Assembly (NCBI RefSeq): GCF_008124765.1
Contig: NZ_VNHS01000001.1
Location: 558,001-622,000 of the forward strand
Length of the DNA stretch: 64,000 nucleotides
DNA from: Paenibacillus methanolicus
GTDB lineage: Bacteria; Bacillota; Bacilli; Paenibacillales; Paenibacillaceae
Direction of reading: 5' to 3'
The translations under genes and the position numbers were made by a program. A model generated the notes under the pieces. That model worked only from the letters and a program-made list of their open reading frames with translations. It searched no databases and was not told where the DNA came from. Below, piece after piece: positions 36,901 through 43,900 of this stretch; position 1 is the stretch's first letter, and the number at the start of each line of letters is the position of its first letter.

Positions 36901-38538
36901 GATCGCGAGCGGGTCGGCGCCGAAGACAACTTCTTCGAGCTCGGCGGCCATTCGCTGAAGGCGGCCGCGCTAACTGCGGCGATCCAGAGCCAATTCGGCA
37001 TTCGGCTGCCGTTGAAGGCCGTATTCCAGCACCCGACCGTTCGCGAACTCTCCGCCTACATGCAAGCGGGCAGTATGGAGGCCGCGCCCGCGTCGATTCC
37101 GCGCGCCGAACCAAAGCCGTATTATCCGGCTACATCGGCGCAGGTCCAGATGCTGCTGGATGATAATCGCTCGCCTGAATCGCTGCTCTACCATATCCCG
37201 ACTGCGCTCGAGCTAAGGGGCAGGCTCGACACGGACAAGCTGAGCGCGGCGCTTGGCAAGCTGATCGAACGGCATGAGGCGCTTCGTCTCACGTTCGCGC
37301 AAGCCGAAGGCGTGATCTCGCAAGTCGTCCATGAGCGAATCGATACGCCTTTAGAAATGATCGCGCCTGCGGACTTTTTCGGCAGCGATACGAGCGAGAA
37401 CGAAGCCGATGCCGCGCTGCGTTGGCTGAAGCCGTTCGATACCGCCAATGGTCCGTTATTCCGAGTGTGCGTCGTTCCTCGCGGGGAGGACAGGCATTTG
37501 CTCCTGTTCGACATTCATCACGCCGTATCGGACGGGACGTCGATCGCGCTGCTGCTGTCGGAGCTGATCAGCCTGTATGAAGATCGCGTACTGCCGCCTG
37601 TTCGGGCGCAAATAACCGACTACAGTGAATGGCTTGCTCGCTCATTGACGGCCGAGGAGCGGGAGCGCAAGCGAGCCTATTGGTTGAACCGGTTCGAGGA
37701 AGCCGTTCCGGCGCTTGCCTGGCCGACGCCGAAGGGACGCGAGGCGCTGGCCGATCCGTCCACTAGAGCCGAAGTCGGTCGGCATCGCTTTACCCTAACC
37801 GGCGAGCGTTACGAAGCATTGATACGCTTGGCGCAAGATGCGGGCGCAACGCTATCCATGGCGTTGTTCGCCGCCTACCAAGCGCTTCTCGGACATTGGT
37901 GCGCAACGGGAGATGTCGTCACCGGCGTACCGACGGCCGGGCGTTCGCATCCGGATTTGGCCAGAACGGCCGGCCTGCTGCTTCAGACGTTGGCCATTCG
38001 CAACCGTCCGCGTCCGGCGCTCGCTTTCGCCGACTGGTTATCCGAAGTGAAAGAGAGCATGCTTCAGGCGTTCGATCATGCGGGACTGACGACGGAAGAG
38101 ATGATCGAGCTGCTGGATGATCGGGGACGGATTCGCCCGGACCCGACTCGCCATCCGTTATTCGACACGATGTTCGTGATGCAAAATATGGACATCCCTC
38201 CGGCGCGAAGCGGCGATTTGTCATGGGAAACGCTGGATTATCGCTTCACCGGGGCGAAGCTGGATTTGGTGCTGGAAGCGGCGGAACGCGGCGGCGGACT
38301 GGATCTTGTCTTCGAGTACCGCAGCCGATTGTTTCCGGAGGAGATGATCGCCCGTATGGCCGAGAACGTCTTGGAGATGCTGGAGCATGCAGCGGCAGAA
38401 CCGCAGGCAACTCTTGGAGCGCTGACGGGAACTCTTCCGAGCGTAGTTCCGGTCGTTGCGAAGCTCGCGCCCGCTCCGATGGCTGCCAAAGAAGACGTAG
38501 ATGTGGCAGGGTTGTTTGCGGAGGATTTTTCGTTCTAA
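27910..38538 (+). CDS. Hybrid PKS-NRPS: KS-ACP-C-FkbH-T-C-A(Ser)-T-C
   Basis: This 3542-residue synthase starts at a TTG six bases after GAGGAGGG. A ketosynthase (about 35-460) has all three active-site residues: Cys-209 in DTACSSS, His-342 in EAHGTGT and His-382 in NFGHLDTA. No acyltransferase or reductase domain follows, only a linker and a carrier with Ser-719. Next come a condensation domain (HHLIADG at 925-931) and an FkbH domain (about 1257-1790). FkbH is a HAD-type fold with DADHT at 1450-1454, which in known systems forms carrier-bound glyceryl from bisphosphoglycerate. It is followed by a carrier (Ser-1951), C (HHIVADG from 2137), A with code D-V-W-H-F-S-L-V-D-K (Ser), T (Ser-3015) and a terminal C (HHAVSDG from 3203). 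There is no thioesterase. It should act after the lipopeptide synthetase and hand on to a protein that begins with a half C. Confidence 0.94.
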   Translation: MQQTAWWEEDDVPFEPEEASVNAEPSGVMEEDSGRDIAIIGMAAHLPGAEDVRQFWERLMSAYDAVGPFPDSRRGDAASMLAGTKLPKGKVSYYDGAYLDEIDRFDHRFFRISPKEAALMSPNQRLWLETAWSAIEDAGYGGRRLQGSRTGVYVGYNGDAFHDYKRLIAERDPAALSTAIPGNLSSIVAGRLSYLLDLKGPAMTVDTACSSSLLALHLALQALRGGECEMALVGGVKTYLLPVDMGIRIGIESIDFRARTFDESSDGTGGGEGAGAVLLKPLGRALRDRDAIYAVIKGSAANQDGASVGITAPNVLAQEEVIARAWQDAAIDPETVGYIEAHGTGTRLGDPIEIAGMTQAFRRYTDRRQFCAVGSVKTNFGHLDTAAGIIGLIKTALSLHRGTLPPMLHFREPNQAIPFADSPVYVNDLPREWHRQDGQPRRAGISSFGMSGTNVHAVLEEAPAAEHSLVEEPEGAGGDSLRVLTLSAKSEAALRRLAERYVRLLEEEDPGRIRLRDLCYTANTGRGHYDYRAAIAADSIGELADKLRSLAEALAAAQASGEGEFACRSMAPGVWIGRPDGAEAAAYTEEDMMALTSEQLCRAYASGVSWDWEPLYRESDCRRVHLPAYPFERTRCWVEESAGDGDYLLPLDWADADYASDHSAPSAAGEPERAPVRLTGRSSVNYSATERLVADAWARVLGFAEIGVRDHYYELGGDSILALQIAERLSGRLGRQIQVAELLGYPTIETLSAHLDESNRLASAASSAAINDAEAEETTAESNAGSASESASVAAGIEHPLSRSQLRLFLASQQSDADLRFHMPLAYVIDGPMDAERLRAAFIRLATRHESLRTTFGWSDEGEPVQLVHPHPVVDVEQTQSAAEADWADCAAAFIRPFDVSRLPLFRVGIATASPERHLMLLDTHHLIADGASLALLLQELTVLYSGRALPSAAADYRDYVNWQREQADSSSMLRQRAYWLEEALAGTLPQLRLPLDRPRPKTRTGQGKTYRFTMEAETAESLRELAKRRQASLHTVLFSLYALLLNRYTGQDDLIIGSLVNGREQAEFRRTIGLFINFLPVRIRAREEMTLAELMEEVGRKTAEAYAHGEFPYDEMAAAVDAGANRSRNPLYDAMLVYHNHAAGSERFEAGGLTFSEYPLERHSSALDVKLDLFPGADGTLRGVIEYDSTLFREETVARMAGHYCHLASLAPTAADTPLNRIELFESEEAAELESRRQFNDETAADPMRRLAVRVASTFTAEPIAKPLQHWLSSFGYAPEVTFAPYNQIFQQLLADANTEQRPAGGATVVLVRPEDWLAAGIEPEEGLTLLEDDFERLFTLLGNRLDQGPQLVAIMPFDRNGPLRGMEQEAAQAWYGRVLTLAAASPDVRLLDMANSAVRYRVRDIEDPVAFEEGRIPYTDSYFAAIGTEVARALVGWHGHPFKVIVVDADHTLWRGVIGEDGASGLAVSPPFAAFQRLLLRKRSEGHLLALCSKNNEADLWEAFDQHPDMVLRKEHFAAWRVNWQPKSANIRELAEELNLGLDSFLFVDDNAAECLAMMSACPEVLTLKLPEEREIPAFLEHVWAWDRLRVTEEDRMRATGYDAERKRRSAANAGETLEKYLQSLELKVGMRPIETEEMERAAQLTARTNQFNLNGIRRTEADIRGYLQTDSSRVWMVEAADRYGEYGRIGLVAADIQGEALVLRQFLLSCRVLGRGVEQAVSAGLKRIAIENGCTELRAAFRPTAKNIPFERFLTEAGWKSFGAPMNGEDAIENLSSADGFAASCYILLSDVPDVPAHIEFSEGVRLGADEAYSETAAANGGQRQGTALAAAKRSAAPESTLDEAVRAAINADEDNPFSEQPYDWVVPYEYEALLLHRAYALPLRYADAAAIASIPSLEASNAGGHAKLPYEPPVNETEAGLAELWAKLLNGGPYSRNDHFFDCGGNSLQAASLVSRVVRTFGVRLSMMDLFEHARLKQMAELVANSRETSASSGEAAKIRTAPEAESYVVSSAQRRMYFLQQFDPASTAYNIPTVLRLDGALDRSRLRMAFRQLAERHEALRTCFAMRNGEPHQLIYSEAVVDIEERETSGDEPLREAIRAFVRPFDLDRGPLFRAGLFSASDREQTLVFDIHHIVADGVSVNVLLDDFMALYAGRELPPLKLHYKDYAAWQREVQGSGGYEEALDGWLRRFEGSIPKLELPVDRTRPAVRSQQGAQLVIKLGKEQAHAIARLAQQAGATPFMVLLAAYAAWLMRLSRQTELVIGTPVAGRSLPETERMVGVFVNPLPMRLTVEPGQTFGQLLASVKEEVLQALDRQDAPFEELVDRLGMARDTSRSPLYDAMFSMLNMAHGDLSAAAMRVEPVPFDFGVSQFDIGLSAIEEEDGLTLTVQYATGIFLTETMRHWADAFLTIMNGVVRDPGAKLADIDLMTDEEREVVVEKFNATQAPFPDELTVPDIYRVQAERTPDRIAAVFDDGESLTYRELDARAKQVALALLEGGLSPEEPVGLMAERSSAMLAGMLGILMAGGAYVPLPPSFPADRLRYMAEDYGLCVVCAQREWLPLAEQAAPDAQRIDLDDARLREAASLTPSSVEAGLAKPEGLAYILYTSGSTGRPKGVMIRHRSVVNRLNWMQRAYPLGAGDVILQKTPYSFDVSVWELFWWMQAGASVAFLPPDAEKDPAAIAEAIAKHGITTMHFVPSMLAAFLEAMQHEPPAELRERLGTLKRVFASGEALHRSHVDRFYALFRSLGLTDAKLINLYGPTEATVDVTVHECEAESELDFVPIGRPIDNTSLYVIGEGGLAQPIGVPGELCIAGVQVAAGYVNRPGLTAEKFVPHPYAPGEVIYRTGDLARWMTDGQLQYLGRIDDQVKIRGYRIELGEIERTLLLHEAISEAVVTVRDDGRGGQRLVGYAVADRACSASELRKHCGERLPSYMIPEAFVQLEAMPLTASGKADRKSLPEPELEPSPGTAYVAPRTKKEAKLAVLWAALLDRERVGAEDNFFELGGHSLKAAALTAAIQSQFGIRLPLKAVFQHPTVRELSAYMQAGSMEAAPASIPRAEPKPYYPATSAQVQMLLDDNRSPESLLYHIPTALELRGRLDTDKLSAALGKLIERHEALRLTFAQAEGVISQVVHERIDTPLEMIAPADFFGSDTSENEADAALRWLKPFDTANGPLFRVCVVPRGEDRHLLLFDIHHAVSDGTSIALLLSELISLYEDRVLPPVRAQITDYSEWLARSLTAEERERKRAYWLNRFEEAVPALAWPTPKGREALADPSTRAEVGRHRFTLTGERYEALIRLAQDAGATLSMALFAAYQALLGHWCATGDVVTGVPTAGRSHPDLARTAGLLLQTLAIRNRPRPALAFADWLSEVKESMLQAFDHAGLTTEEMIELLDDRGRIRPDPTRHPLFDTMFVMQNMDIPPARSGDLSWETLDYRFTGAKLDLVLEAAERGGGLDLVFEYRSRLFPEEMIARMAENVLEMLEHAAAEPQATLGALTGTLPSVVPVVAKLAPAPMAAKEDVDVAGLFAEDFSF
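35160..36957 (+). repeat. Ser-type A-T cassette, copy 3
   Basis: Third copy of the adenylation cassette found twice in the synthetase at 15807-24905. The copy lies in the last A domain of this hybrid synthase. Confidence 0.85.
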
Positions 38539-38553
38539 TCGTAGGAATTGGCT

Positions 38554-38587
38554 AAAAAGTCGCATCCTTGCGGCTTTTTTTGTTTTG
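38554..38587 (+). terminator. Intrinsic terminator of the biosynthetic operon
   Basis: An 11-base stem (38554-38564 with 38569-38579, one G-T pair), a four-base loop and seven T residues, 16 bases after the last synthase stop. It closes a unit of about 32 kb in which all genes run the same way with gaps mostly under 60 bases. Confidence 0.9.
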
Positions 38588-38752
38588 TAACGGTCAACAT
38601 CGCGCAACGGCGGCCTTTTAGCAGCGACGATTACGAGTTCCGCGGCAAGCGCGCATCCGCGATAAGTCGGATTCCGACAGACGGACAAATGCCTTCTGAA
38701 AAAGAAAAAGATTAGGGTGCGTTGAATCCCTTCGGCAGAAGATGGTATTCGT

Positions 38753-39667
38753 TCACGCGATTACCGTGATGGCACGATTTCTACCTTCTTCTTTCGCCCG
38801 ATATAGCGCTTGATCAGCTCGCTCTAGAAGAGCCGTCACGGATAAAGATTGATCAGGCGTCATTAATGCAGCCCCTACGCTCACCGTGACCGTATCCAGT
38901 ATCGGAGAATCTTCGTGGGGGAGTTCCAGCTGCCGAGCGCTGTTCAAAAAACGGTTTGTCGCGGCCAGCAAGCCTTGTTCGTCTAGTCCAGGCAGGAATA
39001 GTACAAACTCTTCGCCGCCGAATCGAGCAAGTCGCTCTCCTTTTCGAAGACAGGCCGCTAGGGCGGATGCTACTTGAATGAGACATTTGTCGCCTTGGAT
39101 ATGACCGTAGCGATCGTTGTATCGTTTGAAATAATCGATATCGACCATCATTAAGGCGATGGACTGGTTTCTGCGCGCGAATTCGTTCATTTTCTGCTCG
39201 ATTCGTTCATTGAAATACCTGCGGTTATAGACACCGGTGAGACTATCGATGTAGACGTCTTGTTTCAACGATGATTCCAACCGCTTATTCTCCGAGATAT
39301 CGGTGAAAATCGCTGCGTAGTGCTGCACAGCCCCGTTCTCGTCCAGTAAAGCGTAAATATTTTGCCATTCAGCCAAGAGCTCGCCGTTTTTCCGTCGGTT
39401 CCATATTTCTCCCTGCCAATAACCCTTCGTATGAACTTCATGCCACAGTTGACGATAGAAGGATTCGTCATGTTGGCCGGAACGAAGGATGCTCGGCGTC
39501 TGGCCCGACAACTCATCAAGCGTATAACCCGTGATTGCCGTGAATGCGGCGTTCACATAGATGAATCTTCGATTTTCGTCAGTCAAAATAACCCCGTGAC
39601 GCATGGTTTCGATCATACGCCTGAAAACGTCGGGTTGAATGCGGTTGCCACCGTTTGTAATCATCAT
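38753..39667 (-). CDS. PAS-GGDEF diguanylate cyclase
   Basis: A cytoplasmic signalling enzyme of about 304 residues that makes cyclic di-GMP. A PAS domain at about 15-130 (HGVILTDENRRFIYVNAAF, TGYTLDEL) is followed by a GGDEF domain at about 135-304. The active site reads RFGGEEFVLFLP, and SLTGVYNRRYF marks the nucleotide pocket, so it should be active. The product-inhibition site five residues upstream is normally RxxD but here is RKGE, so feedback inhibition may be weak or absent. The frame is open to a GTG at 39673, but that codon lies in the Shine-Dalgarno GAGGTG. The ATG at 39667 or the one after it is the likelier start. It lies about 30 bases after the membrane-protein gene on the same strand and is probably co-transcribed with it. 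Confidence 0.9.
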   Translation of the reverse strand: MMITNGGNRIQPDVFRRMIETMRHGVILTDENRRFIYVNAAFTAITGYTLDELSGQTPSILRSGQHDESFYRQLWHEVHTKGYWQGEIWNRRKNGELLAEWQNIYALLDENGAVQHYAAIFTDISENKRLESSLKQDVYIDSLTGVYNRRYFNERIEQKMNEFARRNQSIALMMVDIDYFKRYNDRYGHIQGDKCLIQVASALAACLRKGERLARFGGEEFVLFLPGLDEQGLLAATNRFLNSARQLELPHEDSPILDTVTVSVGAALMTPDQSLSVTALLERADQALYRAKEEGRNRAITVIA

Positions 39668-39697
39668 TGTCACCTCAACTATTCATACCCCATTTTA

Positions 39698-40579
39698 TCA
39701 CCGTGAATTGACCACCGCCTTTAACCGTGTTTCGTCGTTCCATCCGCACGCATCTCTCTTCAGGCTCTTGTAAAAGACGGATGCGATGGCAATTACGGTC
39801 GCGCAGCACCCGATATAGATAGCAACGTATAGCGGCAGCGAGATATATACGCGCAGGGTTCCTGTAGATAGCAGCAGCAGCTGGAGACCCGTTAAGAGCA
39901 CGATCGAACCGTACCGCCACGAAGGCTTCTCGGTCACGATGAGCAGAATGGTCATGAGCAGCGCTTTAGCGAACGCATCGGCCGTGGCGACAAGCACGTC
40001 GTCCCGATAAGGATCCGCGAATACGCCCGCATGGAACAAGCGCACGCCTGCCAGCGATAATAGGAACATCATCGTAGCCGCCAAACTAAATGAAAAAGTT
40101 AGCAGCGATACGTAGACGACGAGACGAGAGCCCTTCTTCATGTTGTCCACCCAGCGCTTCGCGAGCTCGAAGAAAACCAGTAGGCTGACGAACGTATATC
40201 CCTCGTTCCACCAGTGCTGCTCGTACACGTCCAAATATACGAAAATCCGTTCAATAATGGCGAATCCGAGCGCAATCAGGAGGATCCATCTCAAACGGAG
40301 ACGATAGATCACGACAACGGCTCCCATGATCGGAACGGACAACAAATTCGAAACGACAGCCCCCATCACGCTATCCTGATAGGCTGGAGCGCTAACGAAG
40401 TGCGGCCGATATTCATAGCTGTTGAAGAGGACCATGATGACGTATTCAAAAAAGTAAATTTGTCCGGAGAAGATGAGCAGCTGCGGGAATAGCGCCTTCT
40501 GGCGGGTATGCCGCCACACGCCAAGCAGAATAATCAGAACGATTCCGCTCAACATCCAATACGGCATCGCGTTTGGCAT
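39698..40579 (-). CDS. Multi-pass membrane protein of unknown function
   Basis: A very hydrophobic protein of 293 residues with about eight predicted membrane helices and short loops (for example YWMLSGIVLIILLGVWRH at the start). A charged tail of about 25 residues follows the last helix. I do not recognise a family motif, and there is no signal peptidase site or ATP-binding motif. The ATG at 40579 follows GGAGCGGAGG at good distance. Its 3' neighbour on the same strand is the diguanylate cyclase, so it may be a sensor or partner in cyclic di-GMP signalling, but this is only context. A similar integral-membrane type is common in Paenibacillaceae genomes as a hypothetical protein. Confidence 0.75.
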   Translation of the reverse strand: MPNAMPYWMLSGIVLIILLGVWRHTRQKALFPQLLIFSGQIYFFEYVIMVLFNSYEYRPHFVSAPAYQDSVMGAVVSNLLSVPIMGAVVVIYRLRLRWILLIALGFAIIERIFVYLDVYEQHWWNEGYTFVSLLVFFELAKRWVDNMKKGSRLVVYVSLLTFSFSLAATMMFLLSLAGVRLFHAGVFADPYRDDVLVATADAFAKALLMTILLIVTEKPSWRYGSIVLLTGLQLLLLSTGTLRVYISLPLYVAIYIGCCATVIAIASVFYKSLKRDACGWNDETRLKAVVNSR

Positions 40580-40687
40580 GCGCGTTTTCCTCCGCTCCTA
40601 TAAGGATGGTTTACTTCAAAGGTTGCCCATAAAGTTGGGAAAAAATGCCGCGGTTGTTGAGGCACAACGGAAAAGTTAACGACGAAC

Positions 40688-40740
40688 GTAAAAAAGGTTA
40701 TTCTCCAGGCGGCTGAGCGAGCTGCATGGGGAATAACCTT
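40688..40740 (-). terminator. Hairpin with U-run in the leader of the membrane protein-GGDEF operon
   Basis: On the minus strand a perfect 10-base stem (40740-40731 with 40703-40694) encloses a 27-base loop and is followed by TTTTTTACG. It lies about 110 bases before the start at 40579. It could end a transcript entering from the right, or act as an attenuator for the operon. Confidence 0.4.
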
Positions 40741-40780
40741 TACTTCTGGAGATGGCCCGCTCGAATGGTGGTTCAATAAA

Positions 40781-40847
40781 AGTAAAAAAAGTCCGATATG
40801 CATGTCAAATTACCCCCCTATGTTTTGGGAGACGGCAGATAGATAAT
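40781..40847 (+). promoter_or_regulatory. Promoter with 27-base box for the first lyase
   Basis: A 27-base box at 40781-40807, ending GTCCGATATGCATGTCA, recurs with one change before the second lyase. CTATG starts 11 bases after its end and GATAAT (a -10) 35 bases after it, at exactly the same distances in both copies. The implied -35 is poor (TATGTT at 40819-40824), as expected for an activator-dependent promoter with the box just upstream. Confidence 0.65.
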
Positions 40848-40934
40848 AGTTGAGAAACCTTGCATGCATCTGTCGGGAAAGGGGGGGAGCATCCTGCTTT
40901 AAACGAATCCCAATCGTACAGGAGGGTGTCAAAG

Positions 40935-43900
40935 TTGAGCAAACGGAGCAAATGGGTCAAAGGCGCGCTGGCGTTTTTTGTGCTCGCGGCATCTATATTT
41001 CAGTTTGGAAACGCGCCGGCAGCGCAAGCGGCCGTCGAGATACAGCTCGTCAACTCCGGGTTTGAAAGCGGCGATTTAACGGGGTGGTCGCAATACGTAT
41101 CGGCAAATCCCGCGTCCGTGTCGGATACTCGCGCTAATAAAGGAAGCAAGAGCCTATTGCTGGACGACACTCGTAATAACGGTTATTTCGGCGCGAACTC
41201 CCAACGCCTGCCCGCTTCTCCCGGGCAAGTGTATCGCGCCTCGGCCAACGCGTTCCTGGAGGGCAGCGCCGCCGGGACGCTTATTCTGGTCTATTACGGC
41301 CCGAGCGGGACGTTAGACGAAGCCGGGAAGCCCGTAACCGGCGGTTCCGGCAAATGGAACGAGGTCACCGTTACCGGCAAGCCCGCTCCGGCCGGTACCA
41401 CCCATGTCGGCATACGGCTAATCAGCGGGTTGAGCCAGACCGGAAAAACCTATTTCGACGAAGCAAAGCTGGAGAGGCTGCCGACGTTGTCGGGCAAGGT
41501 GAGCCTGCAGGATACCGGCGCGCCTCTACCGGGGGTAAAGCTGAATCTATATGACGCCGAAGATACGAACTTTACCGCTATTCGGACTTCCGTATATGCG
41601 GATAAGGACGGTGCGTTCACGCTATCGAACATCCAGCCTGGCGACTATGTCGTCCGCGCGAGCCGGAATGGCTATGTAACGCAGTCGGCCGCCGTACAAG
41701 TGGCGGACGGCGCGAGTACGATCGTGAACTTCGCGTTGTCGACAGACGCTGCCTATCCCCGGAGATCGATATCGGGGACGGTGACGGAGCTTGCGAACGG
41801 GCAACCGGTCGCAGGGGCTCAGGTCGGTCTCTTCCTTGAAGTCGACCACGAAGCGGCTTCCCAATTGACGGCTAGCGTCACGACCGACGCAGATGGAAAC
41901 TATTCCTTCCCGGCGGCGGCGCCATCCGATCGCTATTTCGTTAAAGTGACGAAGTCAGGCTATGTAACGACGCGCGAACCGGTGTACGTGTACGACGATG
42001 AGGCGACGGACGCCAATGTGCAGCTCCCGACCGCGCCTGCCGTCTACGACGCGGCAACCGTACCGAAGCCTCCAGCAGGTCATCCGCGTCTGTTCGTTCG
42101 CGGCGAGGACGTTCGAATGATCCGGGAGAAGCGTTCCTTGCCATTCTTCCAGCCGCTCTTCGAGCAGCTCGACAAGCAGCGGGATTCTTCGGGCTACTCG
42201 GCGCGCAGCTCGATGGTGGTGACGGAGAACCAATCCCAGACCTTCACCTTCCCCGCCGTCGAGCCAGCGCGCTACATCCGACTCGTCGGACTCGGCAACA
42301 CCGGCTCGAACGCCTTGTCGATCCGGGAAGTCAACGTCTACAAGAACGGCCCGAGCGGTGTCCGCGAGCCGGTTACGTCGGCCGTCACGGCAACCAGCAG
42401 CGGTCATTGCGACGGATATCCGCCAGGGTATGCCGTCGACAAGGACGTGAATACGTATTACTGCAATTTGGCCATCGGCGGGACCCTTACGCTCGACCTA
42501 GGCTCCGTGATGGACGTCCATTCGCTTGACATGATCTTCTACTTGGATACGACTCGCGTTTATTTATTCGATATTCAGGCGTCTCAGGATAACAAGACTT
42601 GGAAATCCGTCGACCTTGGCATGGGTTCGTCGGATCTAGGGAAATTGCCGACCGTTCCGGCCGGAAGCAGCAACGTCATCGGCTCCGTGCTGCTCCAGGC
42701 GAATGCGAACGCTTTCGCCTACCTGCTCGATCCGGAGCAATCTCGTGATAAGGGCGAGAAGGCTATCGCGATGGCGCTTAATATCGCGAGCTCGGCTCAA
42801 TATCCCGCAACGAACAACAACGCGCAAACCGGCTCCTTGCTGGAGACGATGGCGTTGATCTACGATTGGTGCCACAAGCTATTGACGGAAGATCAACAGA
42901 AGCAGTTCAAAGATGCCATTCTTCGATTCGCATACGACATGGAGATGCGATACTACCCGTCGGGCACGCGTCTATTCGGCGACGAATCGCTCGGAACCGG
43001 CCATGGCGCGGAAGGGCAATTGTTCCGGTACTTGCTGGGCGCGGCCATCGCCGTCTATGACGAGTACCCGGACATCTATAATCGCGTCGCGCCGGTCATC
43101 TTCAACACGGTCGTACCGGTGCGCGACTACTTCTACGGTTCGGATTCGCACCATCAAGGCGAGTCTTATACGGGGGCACGATACAACAACGAACTTTGGA
43201 TGTCGATGCTATATACGAAGATGGGCTTGAATAATCCGTTCAACGCGAATCAAAGCGGCGTGCTGCTCAAGTCGATCTATTCGCGCCGGCCCGACGGGCA
43301 GCGGCTGCGGGACGGCGACATGTACAATTCCGTCTATAATCCGCTGGATACCGTGTGGTCGGACCAGACGACCTACATGCTGGCTTCCGCGTTATACGAC
43401 GATCCGTACATCACGAACGACTTCGTCGAAAACTACGTGCCCGGCAAGCTGCCGATCTACGAAATCTTATTCCTGGACGATAATCTCGCTTCGCAGGCCA
43501 GTCCGCCGAGCGAGCTGCCGCTTAGTCACTACTTTAACGATCCGGAGGCATCGATGATCGCGCGCACCGGTTGGGACGACGTCTCGGACGTTACCCATCA
43601 ATCCGCCACGGTCATCGCCGAGATGAAGATCGGCAACCGCCGCTTCGGCAACCACGAGCATCTGGACTTCGGCAGCTTCCAGCTCTATTACAAGGGCGGG
43701 CTAGCCATCGATTCCGGTGTGTACGAGGGATCCGGCGGAGCTTACGGCAGCTTGCATGATTATAATTACCATAAACGAACGATCGCGCATAATGCGATGC
43801 TCGTCTATGATCCGAACGAGCGGCCCACCGGCAACGACGGCGGGCAGCGCTGGCGCGACACCGGTCCAGGGCGTGCAGGGTTCGACGCGCAGACGCTGCA

